Assembly (NCBI GenBank): GCA_018894105.1
Contig: CM032119.1
Span: forward strand, 17,315,246 to 17,379,245
Direction: 5' to 3'
Length of the DNA: 64,000 bases
Source of the DNA: Jacaranda mimosifolia
Taxonomy: Eukaryota > Streptophyta > Magnoliopsida > Lamiales > Bignoniaceae
The translations under genes and the position numbers were made by a program. Below the pieces are notes generated by a model that saw only the letters and a list, made by a program, of their open reading frames with translations, did no database searches and was not told where the DNA came from. Shown here piece after piece: positions 49,535 through 62,539 of the stretch. Each line of letters opens with the position of its first letter. The stretch's first letter is position 1.

Positions 49535-49740
49535 TCTCATATATATATATATTTACCCCTTGATTTATATTAATTTTGGCAAATCAAGTTTTAATAGATT
49601 TGTAGATACATATCTCATAATCAATGATGTTTGTTAAGTCACCTTTAATTGTGGCTGACGTGACCTTAGTTTACACTAAGTTAATAATATTATTTCATTT
49701 CATAAGTTTTTGTTAATTTCATTTATTTATTTGTGATGAG
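48978..49740. other. AT-rich stretch with AC/AT microsatellites
   Basis: (AC)n(AT)n runs at about 48979-49022 and 49500-49534. Otherwise AT-rich non-coding sequence in which I recognise nothing. Confidence 0.6.
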
Positions 49741-50400
49741 GGTTCGATTTCGATAATGGATATGAATCCGGGTATGAATCACGATCCGGTGTATTGATCT
49801 TCTTGATTGATTTGGGATTGGAATCCTGCAATCACAATAAACGTTAGGCTAGCCGAGTGGCCCTCGGGTTAGGCCCTCCGACGCTCAAGTCAGTATATAT
49901 TCGACCTCTTTAATCGAGCAGCGGAATGTATGGGCTTTTAAGTGTATGAGTGCATACCTGTGAGATGCAAGGTTGAGAGGTTTTTATATTCTCCCCCTTG
50001 TAGGAAATGTCAGGGAAGCCCTTGGCTTACCCCAAGGGCCTTCAGCCTCCTACCGGGGGTAATTGGTCAATTCTCCCGTTTGAATATTGCCAGCTGGATG
50101 TCCTTTTATGCTGTAGGACAAGATGGTACACTGTTGCGGCGTCTGCTGTGTCAAACGGTGAGGGGAGGGCATGCGCCATTAATGCGAAGGCGTGCTGCCA
50201 GTCAACGCATTTAATGCGGTGGCAGAGTACTGTGCGGGGCTCGACATGAGAATCGACGAGAATAGATGTCGACAATGGTCGAGCGGATCCGAGGGCCGTG
50301 GAGCGCCTTGTGGATTGGTCGAATAGGGTCGACCTGTCAATTGGGCCCTGGGCCGTTGATTGGGTGTTGGGCCTCGCCGATTTGGGCCATGTTTGGTCAT
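49741..50400. other. GC-richer block, probable LTR or retroelement relic
   Basis: Higher GC than its surroundings, with GGTTAGGCCCTCCGACGCTC and CTTACCCCAAGGGCC stretches that look like plant LTR sequence. The small frames on both strands have no family resemblance. No primer site, polypurine tract or paired copy was found, so the call is tentative. Confidence 0.35.
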
Positions 50401-50435
50401 CCTATATCAATTTCGTATTTTTTAACCCATGTAGT

Positions 50436-51203
50436 TAAGTCTGTAAATGGATATTGAAAAATTCATTTACCGTTCACATTCATATCCGTTTATACAAAAT
50501 TTATCCCTATCCGTTTAAAATGGATGTTATCCGTATTTGATTAGTAGATATCCAATTATAAATGGATACGGATATGATAAATGCATATTTGATCCATTTA
50601 ATATCCGCTCCGAATACATATTTATTAAATAATATATTATTTATATATTTTTTTAAAAAATCTCATAATTCATATATGTATAAATTATAATTGAAGAACT
50701 AGGAAAAAAATAAATTTAAAAAATTATTGTAATATAGAAAAAAAATTGAAAAATAAAATTAAACAATACAACTATTGTTGGTTGAATTTATCATTAATAT
50801 ACTTGAATGCCATTATTATTATTAATAAGTACTAATAATCAATTATAAAGTCAATTATTAATTAGAAATTATGTTATTTGTTTAATTGCTTTCTTTTTAG
50901 TGAAATTATATAGTTCCTTCTATTAATTAAAATATGTATTTGTTTGTAAATAGATATCTAAATAATTATCATCGAAGATGGAATATAAAAACATAATTCG
51001 AATACGAATAAGTTTAATAAAATATGAATATATTTGAATAATTATAATCGATACGGATATATCCAAATTCGACGGATACGAATTTGGATATCATTTATTA
51101 ATATCCGTCAAATTTATATCCGTAACCGAATATTCAAAAAGTTAAACGGATACGAATATAAAAACAGTGTATCCGATCCATTTAATATCCGTTTACACCC
51201 TTA
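50436..51203. mobile_element. hAT-type MITE, 768 bp
   Basis: The left end TAAGTCTGTAAATGGATATT and right end (other strand) TAAGGGTGTAAACGGATATT form a terminal inverted repeat. Further GGATACGGATAT / ATATCCGT motifs continue inward on both sides. The flanking 8-bp sequences CATGTAGT and CATATAGT differ at one base. Termini starting TA(A/G)GG.GT with 8-bp duplications are usual for hAT. The interior has no open gene. Confidence 0.78.
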
Positions 51204-52379
51204 CATATAGTCATATTAATGTAGTGGAGTTGTCTCTAAAAATAATTCAAAACAAAGCTTATAAAATCCTCATTGTTGTCCCTACATAAGCCCTTCAATC
51301 AAGCCACGTCGTAATTAGACTGCTATTACCCATTTTATCATAAATTTTCATTCTATGTCAACATGTTTTCATGTATGGTATATATTCTATCAACAATTAT
51401 TTGAATACTAATATATAAAATTATATTAATTTATTTTTTCATAATTTTCTATTTAATTTAGATAAATACTCAATTATATATACATATGAATTATGGATAA
51501 AATTACTTTTATCCCTTTTTGCTAGTCATGCCAATGTTTTCTTATATGACATCCTGTAACAATTACTTTTAAAATAAATATAAAAAATTATATCAATTCA
51601 TTGTTTGTAACTCTGTATTTAATTTTGGTCATCATCTTTGAGGTAAGTATATGTATTGAGTATTTAAATAAGATATAACATATTGGTTTATTAATTTAAG
51701 GATTTTTTCCATTATTCTAAATATATTTTTTTAATTTATGTTTTTTGTGTAGGCAAATATGAATGTATGCTATAGCAATTCAACCCAAATACATTAAATT
51801 TGATGATTCATAAGTCACATTCATACAAAATATTGTTATGTTTCACTTATTTCAATAATATTTAGATTGTATTGATTAAAATTTTATCAATTTTTTAAAT
51901 AGTGTATTTTTCATTATATTTGTAATATTTATAAAAAGAATATCAATATAAATTATGATCAAAATTAAATACAATAAAATTTAAAATTTAAAATTATTAC
52001 TCGATGCAACACACTAATTAAAAGTTGGTACGGAAAAAAATGACGATATAGTATCACATTTATCTACAACACAACTAGCTGTCACATGATTAAGCAAAAT
52101 TATAAATAGGCAAAATATTAATATATATCAAATTATTGTTGAAGAGATAGCAAGGCCAATAAAATCTAGCAGATCATATATATCTAGCTCGCTCCATGAT
52201 ATTGATATATAGTAATTGCTGCTGTCAGTAAAATTAATTTAGTGGAATTTTTACTTATATACTAAACCACATTAATATTGGGAGATGAGGCATAGCAGAT
52301 AGCTTGATTAACAAATCAAAAAGCTACAGCAACATCACCCAACCCCTAACATGGGTAATTACTAATTAATGTTTATTTT
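51204..52379. other. AT-rich intergenic sequence
   Basis: No gene, repeat pair or RNA recognised. Confidence 0.5.
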
Positions 52380-52565
52380 TCTTGATTGACTTGGATCTTG
52401 ACTTTGCAGGATGGTCCACAATTTCTCACTACTTTCTTGAATATTGAAATTTATATATGAGCAATGAACGAGACAGGACTTTTAAGCACCATGAGTCATG
52501 ACCAAGGGCCAAGGGGAGAAGAAACCGCAGTTTCGTTTCCCATGCGCCATTGACATTTTCAAATA
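52380..52565. repeat. Third, diverged copy of the CRK upstream duplicate
   Basis: CTTGACTTGG-like start (GATTGACTTGGATC), TGAACGAGACAGGACTT, AAGGGGAGAAGAAACCG and TTTCGTTTCCCATGCGCCAT run in the same order as 25450-25575 and 23290-23346. It lies about 4.3 kb upstream of CRK copy 2, with two MITEs and a relic between. Confidence 0.55.
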
Positions 52566-52660
52566 CACCTTCAAATTAATCCACTCATTCAATTTTCTCA
52601 ATTTTTTTTTAATTTTCTTTTTTAGTACTTCTGTTACATCTAAACAATGGTGGAAGACTT

Positions 52661-53146
52661 AGAGGTCGTTTGGTTTCATTTTTAAAGGCCATTTCATTTT
52701 TTAGTAAAAATACATAGTAAAAAGTTAGTTAGAACAGTTGAATTTAAAAATGAAGCTTTATTTGGATATAATGTAAAAAATTATAGGTTTATATAGGTGT
52801 GAGAATGATATGTATTTGGATGTTAGGTGTTTTTATATTAAAAGTTGTGTAATTTTTGAATTTGAATTGATGATATAATGTGTGATTGTTTGAAAAAATA
52901 ATATTGTAATTTGAATTTGAATTTATAATAATTTTGTTGTGAATGATATATGAGAAGTATTGGGAAAATAAAAATGATTAAGGTAATAATGAGAGGAGTT
53001 GAAAAAGGGATGAAAATGGAGAGAGAATATAATAAAGAATGTTTTGAAAATAAAAATGTTTGAGAAAATAGTGTAGATAGTGATAATTCTCTATTTTCAT
53101 TTTGAAAAAAAAAAATGAAAATGGGGTTTGAAAATGGTGACCTTGA
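52661..53146. mobile_element. Candidate hAT-like MITE
   Basis: AGAGGTCGTTTGGTTTCATT, a typical GGTCGTTTGGTTT-type terminus, faces a weak inverted partner (AAGGTCACCATTTTCAAACC on the other strand). No clean target duplication. The interior is rich in TGAAAAT/ATTTTCA. Confidence 0.45.
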
Positions 53147-53608
53147 CTTCAAGTCAAATTCAAACTAAAAATACCTACTAATATGTACATATTAAAATAA
53201 AAAACTTTGCGTTCACATATATTTCGAGTTGTTAAAAATTACATGACAAGAAAAAATATAGCAAAGTTAAGTATCTAATTAAAATTAAATAAAAATAATT
53301 AAATTTCCTAAGAAGGATCTCCAAAGAGAAAAGATTAATTTCTTGATTCTTCAATCTCTTTAAAATATAATTCACAAGTTATAATATTTTTTCTTGAATT
53401 AATTGGATGTTTACTTTCCTCCTAAACTTATGAAATGAATTACGAATTACCTTAAGATCAAATATTTGCTTTGACATTAATTAAGGCCTTCAGAATTCGA
53501 TGTTTTTGAATAATATGTAGAACCTTTTTTATTGTAGCAGTTTGTCAGAGTTCAAGATTGCTTGATTTGTATGGATTTGGTTACCTTTTCTTATAGTTGC
53601 AAGCTAAC

Positions 53609-54040
53609 GGCCCGTTTGGCTTCATTTCCACGCATCATTTCCATTTTCATCTAGAGATAAAAAAATTATAAAAAAAAAACTACAACTTTCTCCCTATTTT
53701 CACTCAAAGCATTTCTATTTTCATTTTCAAAGTCTTTCTAAATCTATCATATCATTTTATTATTACATCAATCAAATTCAAATTAAATTTGACATAAAGT
53801 ACTTACTATCTTTTTAAAATTAATAAATATACATATATTTTTAAAAGATAAGTTTATTTAGACATAAAAAAAAAATATAAACCAACTATCTTTTCAACTC
53901 TATACCTATTTTAATCATTATTTTCCAACAATTCATCCAAACACATTTTCATTTCTATTTCAAAATTATAACTACATTTTCAACTCTTAGAAATGACTGA
54001 AAATGAAAATGAGTCCTAGAAATAAAACAAAATAATAGGC
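53609..54040. mobile_element. Candidate hAT-like MITE
   Basis: The left end GGCCCGTTTGGCTTCATTTC faces a right end that, on the other strand, reads GCCTATTATTTTGTTTTATT. Inner TCATTTTCATTTTC motifs are inverted across the element. Borders and duplication are unclear. Confidence 0.45.
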
Positions 54041-54636
54041 TTTAATTTGAGATCCTAGTTTATAGTAAATTTAAATAAACGATTAAATTATAATTTATTA
54101 TAATAAAATTTCAACATCGGCAAATGCCCTGATTTCTCATTTGTCGTTTTGCAGGACATTTATTTTTTGGGATAGACCTCGAAAAGAAAAGAGAAATGGA
54201 CAACTACTTACAACTTTTTATCAGCTCACTTTTAGGCCACTTGAAAGCCATTTTCAGTTTCTGTTTAGCACAAATACTAACATTAGTTTCATAGCCCAAT
54301 TTACAACGTTCTTTACAATTCACAACAAATTTCCACTACTAGACAATTGACACAACCCATTCCATTCTATTCTCTTCCTTTTTCTCCACATAGGCCCACA
54401 TAAACTCTTAAACCTTGTAGACAAAAAGAACCATGCATCTCCTTCAAGCTTCAGCAACAACCTGGTCTCAAGCAATTGGTAAAACCTATTTTTTCCCCTT
54501 TTCTTTTCTTTTATGTAATTTCTTTCAAGTACATGAACTCAGTGTCTGAAGCAATTCCTTGGACAATTCCGAGGCTGACTGAGAAGACTCGTAAATTTTT
54601 GGCGTGTTGGCCCAAATGAAAATTTAAGTTTACTAA

Positions 54637-54960
54637 CACTATGTTTGGTTTAAGGATTTTGACAAGGAAAAGAAAATATTAGGGAAAAGGAAAAGAAAAC
54701 AAAGAAATATAAAATCTCAAATTTGTTTGGTTGTTAATGAAAACAATGAAGAAAGGAATGAGGAAAAGAGGACTGATGAAAGTGTATGAAAATGAAAGAG
54801 AGTACTTCAATGTGAGGAAATTCATTTTCCTCAAATACAATATATTTTCCCTCAAGTTTTCCTTTCTTTTGTATTTTCCTTATCAACCAAACAATAAAAA
54901 ATATTTTCCTTAGCATTTTCTTTTCTTTTCCTTACCAAAATCCATAAACCAAACATAGTG
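54637..54960. mobile_element. Tourist-like (PIF/Harbinger) MITE, 324 bp
   Basis: Terminal inverted repeats CACTATGTTTGGTTTA are identical at both ends except where they extend inward (GGATTTTG..AAGGAAAAGAAAA). They are flanked by the 3-bp duplication TAA (54634-54636, 54961-54963), the usual TWA target of PIF/Harbinger. The CACTA-like first bases make a tiny CACTA derivative an alternative. 54964-55379 holds nothing recognisable. Confidence 0.75.
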
Positions 54961-55379
54961 TAACAGAAATGCTAACTTCCCATCCACAAGTTTGCAAGAT
55001 GGACCTTTTTTTCGGTTTGGACTTTGGACTAAGAATGTCTCTTTTGACTCTGTTCCTTCTTCTGTATTTTGTGACCGAGGTTTTCCCCTCTGGATTGATG
55101 TTTCTCTTTTCAATTAATATAATTATTTATTAGATATTAAAATAAAAAATAAAAAAGAGGGGAAGGTACATGAGACCACATCCATTCTTAACCCTTAAAC
55201 AAAGGAAAAAAGACTAACCATGCGCCTTTCGCTAGGTGAATGGCAAGTTTACCAGTAAAGCAGGATCTTACCACATTTTACTGCCACACCGTGAACGACA
55301 ATCTAAGCTTGCTTGATATATTTGTTGCAGTAATAATCTTTGGACCGCATTATTCATGGAAATTTTCGTGTGCATTTGT

Positions 55380-58300
55380 TGCACCCCCAACGGGAGATGT
55401 TGCTCCCGATCGAGGTGCTGTTCGAATCTGAATTCAAATAATTTTTTTTTTTTTTGGCAAATTAAATAATTCATTGAAATGATAAAGTAAAATTACAAAA
55501 ATTAATTTCTGCAATTGATATTTATCCACGAACCATCAAAATTCACACTTGGCATTGCAAAACTTATCCATTTCTTTTACATAGCAACCCCAGCTTATTA
55601 CAACCTATGCATTTATATACATTCGGAAAATCATATACCTTATATGAAATGTCATTCAACTCCCACCATCAATTGCTCCTTTATGAGGTAAAGAGCATAA
55701 AAAAATAATACAAAAACCATAAGTTTGAATGAATTAGCGAGTTGGTGTGGTGATGAATGATTTAAATGCATTCTCATGTCGATCCTGAGGTGAAATAGGA
55801 ATAATTATTTTCCGATAAAAATGGATATCTTTCAAATCTTGAATGATCTATCTCAACACTGTCCCATATGTGAGATTTCACAGAACTCATTATTCTTACA
55901 AAGGTTTTAGATATCAAAGAAATCAAATGATCGACATGGTTTTCACACAATCAATCAACTTTCATGAAATACTCAAGTTGCAAAACATAAATATTAAATG
56001 TAACATAAAAGTTTGTTTGGGGATCTTTGACTTTATCACTCCATTTTTTAAAAAATTGAAACACTTGTCCCTCCAATTCTGAGTGATTAGCTTGGCAAAA
56101 CTTACATATGTGGCATGACTGGCTCCATGTCTCTCCGATATTCACGTAGCTAAACTGCAATTAACATGAGGCTAAACTCCCCTATGATAGGTACTAGTCA
56201 AAAGTTTCTAACCATCGACCGATTGCTGCCCAATATACTTTCATAACTAGTCCGGGGCCCAAATCGAACTTCTCGAGGCGTCCCTATGGGTAACAACTTC
56301 CCAAGAGCATTCTCAAGGATAACACAATCGGACGTATTCTAACAACACATTTCATATCACTAACACATTTGCCGCACATAAAATCATCAATATAACCAAA
56401 ATCAAAACTTTGCAACTAAATCTCAATACATTATCAAATTGTGGTGGTGTGTTTGTTCCATATATCAATTTGCACTTTGAACGTTTAAAACCCACAAAAT
56501 CCAATTTTGAAAACAACATTTCTTGAGTGGAACCATGCAAACTTTGATTTTCAAATATATTTGAAAATATTTATCATAACTAAAACATCACGAGAACATA
56601 TATCAAGTATCATGCAATGAAGTCATATATTTAGCATATAAGCTCCTTCCCCAATAAGAAACTCTCATATTATCGAGTATAAAACTCACCTGAGACGTGT
56701 AGAAGGATTCCCTAGTCATTTAGATGGCTTGCGTTCTCATTTCCTAATCAACCCAAGAATTTATTATAAGATTACTTGAATTAATATTATATTAATTTTT
56801 TAAATCATAAACATATGTAAACCTGGTGTCCTTGTCAAGCTTTAACGATTAACTTATTTTATTCTGTCATATTTTTCTAATCTTTTTCTATGCCCAAATG
56901 TTTAAAATAACTTAATATGAAATTCTTAATTCCATGAATTGCTAAGCAGATTACTAGCACCACTATCTTTAGCATGTCATGTTAACGGGGTCTCACGATA
57001 TCTATTGCTTTTTGTTTAAGCCTATTCAATCCCATTCAAGTGTATACCTCGATTAATCCAAACTCTTCATTGTTCTTGTACTTATATCTCTGATCTCGCA
57101 CTTTGTCTTCTAAATAATAACTTTAATTTGCTATCACTTTATGTCCACTAAATATTATTGACGTGTCCAATATCTAACATATTGGTTAATGAATTTACAT
57201 CAGTCCTTTCACAGGTTCGACTTTCAACTTTACTTCATTTTACTTGTAAACTCTCCCTAAACCTCAATATAATATTAAAATATCCAAACATGTTTAATCC
57301 GTCATCCTATCGAATAATTTTATATATAAGGTAGATTTGAGTTTTAAGTTTCGAATGATTTTGGCTAATTTATGAGTAATTTATTATAACAAAGATCCAA
57401 TTATACTTAATGGTGACATAAAGCATCAATATAATCTAAGTCTTATTCGGGTTAATTTCTTCAATTGGCCAAACTTTATTTTCTATAATTTATTCTTATT
57501 CTAATTTATGATTTTATTTTTTTAACTTAAGTCAATTTGGTTTACTAAGCTCCAATCGGGTCTTCACTATTCCAAGGTCAGAAACTTGATTTAATATAAA
57601 ATTTTGGTTAATCATAATCTTATTTTAATTTAATTTATGTTTTTTATTATTAATCAAATCTTAATAGAATCAAACTAAGAAATTAATCAAGTTAATGACT
57701 CAATAATCAAAAATTACCAAATTGGATCAGATTCGAGTCCAATTCAAAGCCCAAAATTAGCCTGAACGAGCCAGGAATTGAATTTTGGTATACTATACTA
57801 GAGCTATCAGAACGCCACTGCCGCCAGAGCAGAAACCTGGCCGACCAAAATGTGAACCTCTACATGCCAACGAAAATCCCTTGGTAAATTTTATGTTTCG
57901 CCACCAGGTCGTCGATTAATTGGAGGAAAATAGCCACAACACCATCGTCAACTGCCACGCACTTCCACCTAATTTACTTCTGTTCCAGTGGTCCTATTTT
58001 GAATCTGAAATTACCTACATGTTCCTCTAGCTAATCTCATCAAAACCATCTATCAATTTTAAGTTTCAATCATTGAAAATTGATAACCCATCCCTACCGA
58101 CACCTTGGTCCGCTGCCCATTTTTATTTGTTAATTTACCAGTTGTTTTTGGACTTGGTTTTGTGATTTAATGTTGTTTTAAAGGCATGCACATGCTAAGG
58201 TGAGCTAGGGTAGGCATGGGTAGGCTTTTGAGAATTTAACAAAATTCTATCCTCAACCTTATATATATAAAGGCATTTTCTAGATTCATAATCTAACCCC

Positions 58301-58617
58301 AAACTTTTCCACCATTTTCAATCTGGCCCATCAGATTCGGACCTCTTCCATTTCCATCCCTAAACCTCCAATTCAGTCCTAGAAAATTTTATCTTTAAAT
58401 ATTAACCCCCTGACACACCTAATTACAAACAATTAGGTCCTAATTCAATTATTTTTTGTCCTTGAATTTTTTACAATTGCTGCTAGACCCTAATTAACTT
58501 CAGTTAGTATTTTGTCAAGGTCCAAATCCTTGTTCATTTAAATTTTTTTGTATGTAAAATCTAATTCAATTATTTTTAATATTTTCTAAATTTCTTTCTA
58601 AAATTTGGTGCATTACA
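55380..58617 (-). repeat. 3' LTR of the second gag-only element, about 3.24 kb
   Basis: Matches 62540-64000 from its left edge (GCACCCC(C/T)AACGGG) onward, with roughly 15-20% divergence by eye, so this element is much older than the one in CRK copy 2. No gene inside. Confidence 0.75.
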
Positions 58618-58640
58618 ATCATCCCTCCTTAAAAGAATCT
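58618..58640 (-). other. Polypurine tract of the second gag-only element
   Basis: Minus-strand AGATTCTTTTAAGGAGGGAT directly precedes the LTR start TGTAATGC. Confidence 0.7.
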
Positions 58641-59049
58641 GGATCCCATATTCTCTTCTAATGTTCAATGGAGTTCATGAGGTGGTTATCCAATATCCTC
58701 TCATTTCCAAAATGATTTTTTTGATTACTTTTTCTAGTCCCAAGCGACGTTTATTCCACTAATATTTTAAGAATTTCTCTACCTAGATTTCCCAACATAT
58801 TCATCCTTACTTAGGTATTTGGTATCTCCTTATATTTCTAGGATTAGCAAATAGTTTCATATTCCATGATTTAGATTTCCATCATTACTCAAAGTATCTT
58901 TTATCCCCATGGTTGAGCTTATTGGAAATAAATCGGACTATTCCGGAAAAGAGTTCTAATTCCCCTTGGTGATCTCATAAAATTGCCAAGTAGTTTATGA
59001 TTATAAATACAATTAGGCAAGCCTTACGAACATCACCACACATATCACA

Positions 59050-59960
59050 TTCATACTTAGGAGATGTTCTATTTTTATAATGATAGAATATGTGTTCAAA
59101 AGTTTATATCATATATTTGGCTACTATTTTCCCTTATCTCTTTGAGCACTTGAGGATGATTTCTTGTTCATAGGATAATCCCGAACAAAATGCTAATCGC
59201 TGCAGCATCATATGCATTTTTCATTCTTTTTCCAACATGAGATTTCACTATGATGAAGGTTGTAACAGAAACTACAGGCTCCCATTGAGGATAGCTGAGG
59301 TATTTGGGGATTATTTCTAGTAAAAGATAGATGACTAGCCAATATCCCAATTTGGACCTATTTTTTCCACCTAACACTATCCTTCTCGTCACTTTGAGCC
59401 TTTCATCGCATAATCTTTTACTCATTCATATCTCATAAGGTTGTTGCTCCACTTTCAAGGCTTTATTTAAAGCTTCTTCGAATTTAGACTATTCATAAGG
59501 TGTAAGGGCTATCATATTTCATATCTCAGTCCTTTAACAAATTTCTTGGTCTTATGCCTTTCTTCTCTCAACACAAGCTGTGTGACCAAATTAATCTGTT
59601 GAACCTAGTTTCATACTGCCATGCTGTCATTTTTCCTTGGGTAAGATCCTCAAATTCTTGTCTTCGAGCATTTCTCATCTCTTGTGGTATGAATCTATCC
59701 ATAAATTCTCATACAAAGTTTTTCAAATATGAGGTATTTTTTTATTTTCCCATTGTTGGCTTACCAAGACCCACCATTGATGAGCAATTCCTTCCAACAA
59801 TAAATAGGATTATAAACTTGTAATCATCTGGAAAACCCAACATCTAGAAAGTATCTTCAATCTCCCTAATCTATGCTTTCACCTTTTGGTGATCCGGCTC
59901 ACCAGCGAACTTGTGGGGTGTGGAACCTAAGGAAATATGCCAGAGTTCCAAACTCTAGAG
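59050..59960 (-). pseudogene. Decayed Ty3/gypsy-type gag
   Basis: Minus-strand translation reads TPHKFAGEPDHQKVKA.IREIE, then FMDRFIPQEMRNARRQEFED, LTQGKMTAWQYETRFNRLIW and FEEALNKALKVEQQPYE, the capsid domain of gypsy gag. A possible knuckle trace, CDMCGD, lies at about 59080. Stops interrupt it, one where Trp is expected (KA.IRE), and frames shift. 58641-59049 and 59961-60511 hold only unrecognised interior sequence. Confidence 0.72.
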
Positions 59961-60511
59961 GTTTTTTTCTTTTCTCAGAATTATTCATTTAACCTTGACA
60001 AGATTGTATGAATTGTTGCCACATTGCAATTATCTGTTCTATAGTCTGTCCTCTAGCTTCCAGATTTACCATTAGGTTTTATGTCGCTTCCTCAGTATTG
60101 TTTAGATGCCTTCATAGGAGTTAATTTTTGCGGTGCCATCAGTAAGTTAAAAGGTTTTCAAGTCTTATAGGTCACCTTAATATGTAATACTGAATGAGAT
60201 ACTTATTAAATAGTACTCAATCTTTATCAATTTTATTGCAAAAAATTTGTAATATATACACAATTTTCTAAACACAAGATCAGCTAGAACTCAATTAGTT
60301 TTTAGGTTAGCATTAACATCATAATTTTTTTTCCTTGCTTTTCTTCTTCTACATGCGGTGCTTGTGAAACGCTAGATGAACTAATAGATAATCTAGCATT
60401 TGATAAGAAGATCACAAGTAGGTCTAAAGTTGTCGTTGTTCAGTACATATAGATTCTGGCGTCTACCAATATTGTTCCAAAAGTATTCTCGTCATGTATA
60501 TATATATATAT

Positions 60512-61511
60512 GGGTTGAATTTATTTTACCCTCCTGTACTATGGGGTATATATCAAATACGCTCCTCTACTTCCAAAACTTTCAAATACCCCCCTCAAGG
60601 GTGTCAAATACCCCCCTGTACTACTAAAAATCTTCAAATACCCCCCTCATAGTCATATATTGTTAGTAAAATAGCTGACGGTGTTAAAACTCTACAGTAA
60701 ATCATTAATTTAACCTCAGAAAATAACTAAATAGTATAGAAACCTATGATACGTGGCATTTTTTTTACAAAGTATTGATAAATTATAAGTGAAATATAAC
60801 AAACCCTACATATTATTATACATTTTTTATACCACAAAACAAATGCAAATTTGGAAATTTTAGGCAAACAGTTACGAAATAGAAATACGTATAATGGTCC
60901 CATATATTTTTTCCATAAAAGTAGCCTCTGTTTTGTTGGTTCCATATGTTCTGTATTAAAATGGAGTTTTTTAATGCTCTTTGAAAAAAATGAAATGATT
61001 TAAGTTTTTGTTGGATTAGGAGTTAGACGATACTTTAAATCCTAAAACAAAAGTAAGAAAATTGAAGTAAAAAACTTGAACATTATATAGTAAATCACAA
61101 TGGTATTTTGGACATAAAATTTTTCAATGATCTTATATGTGAAAGGAAGATAATTTTAGTGCTACATCAGCCAAACAATCGTTACTGTTCTAACAGCAAA
61201 GAAGTTTGAGTGGGGTATTTAAATGTTTTGGTAGTACAGGTGCAAAAGATAGATTTGTCTACATAGAAAAAAAAAGCCACATATCCTAGGTTTTTATGCT
61301 ATTTAAAAAATTTTTGAGGTTAAATCAGTAATTTATTATTCGGCAACTATTTTACTAACGATAGATGACTTTGGGGGGGTGGGCATTTGAAGATATTTGG
61401 TAGTACAGGGGGTATTTTACACACTTGAGGGGGGCATTTGAAGGTTTTGGAAATAGATAGGGATATTTGATACATACCCCATAGTACATGGGGGTAAAAT
61501 GAATGTAACCC
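60512..61511. mobile_element. Mutator-like MITE, 1.0 kb
   Basis: The ends GGGTTGAATTTATTTTACCC and, on the other strand, GGGTTACATTCATTTTACCC continue as about 180 bases of inverted similarity (AAATACCCCCCTGTACTA and its mirror). The 9-bp duplication TATATATAT (60503-60511, 61512-61520) lies in a TA-rich target and is therefore weaker evidence. There is no transposase. It is inserted in the interior of the gag-only element. Confidence 0.8.
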
Positions 61512-61622
61512 TATATATATATGTACATACGTGGGTGCCTTTTCTCATTAATCTTTAATCTCAACAAATATTTGATTACGCATTTTTCTCACCAAGGTCT
61601 ATATTCCTAACTACGTTTTCCT

Positions 61623-61976
61623 CTTTGCCTTCTTATTTTCTTCCTTTATCCAGTTATCTTCTAGTGTCCCAGTTTAATCTGATCTCAAGACTTCTTAAGG
61701 TATTCTTCTATTCATTTTATTATTTTCAATCTACATTCATTATCTTTGTTTTCCATTTGTTCCTCATGACTTCTATTAACATATTATTTCTTCTACACTC
61801 TTTGCCTTCTCATTTTCTTCCTTTATCCAGTTATCTTCTAGTGTCCCAGTTTAATATGATCTCAAGACTTCTTAAGGTATTCTTCTATTCATTTTATTAT
61901 TTTCAATCTACATTCATTATCTTTGTTTTCCATTTGTTCCTCATGACTTCTATTAACATATTATTTCTTCTACACA
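61623..61976. repeat. 177-bp tandem duplication, two near-identical units
   Basis: Units 61623-61799 and 61800-61976 start CTTTGCCTTCT(T/C)ATTTTCTTC and differ at about three positions. Because 177 is a multiple of three, a long open frame (61625-62128, plus) runs through both. It is Phe/Leu/Ser-rich low-complexity sequence in the leader of a retroelement and I do not call it a gene. Confidence 0.9.
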
Positions 61977-62539
61977 TCCAGACCATTATCATTTTACTTC
62001 AATCAAAATCATCTTTCTTTTCCTTCAGTTCCTCGAAACTTCATCTCTTATGGGCAATTATCCCCTCTTTCTTATTTGTTGTCAATCTTATTGTTATACT
62101 AATCAATCCCTTCTTACTAATACATTAGTTTTTTAAGATATCCACATGATTTAAGTCAAAACCCTATACATGTGTTGAGCATTATTCATCTTGAATGTCT
62201 TTCTGATTATCAAATTTAATTCTATCCTAGAACGATCATCTTTATCATCGAATTAAACTCTCGAGGACGTATTTGCACATGATATATTTTCCCCAAGTAT
62301 TTTCCTTCCAATCAAAAAACGTCACATGATAGACACCTCAAGAGTAATGAATCATATACTATCGACTGACCCAGTCATAATCCTTCACTTCTTTTGTATC
62401 ATGCACTATCCCAAAAGTTCATAACCTATTCAAAGTCTAAGGTCAAACTTAATCTCTTCTAATTCAAAAATTCCATATTCCAAGATCATTTCCTGACATA
62501 GTTCAAGCTTTCCTTAACCAAGCTCATATATCACCACTA

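Noticed and set aside
49850..49900. tRNA-like GCTAGCCGAGTGG sequence
   Set aside because: Resembles a D-arm, but no acceptor stem, anticodon arm or T-loop could be fitted.
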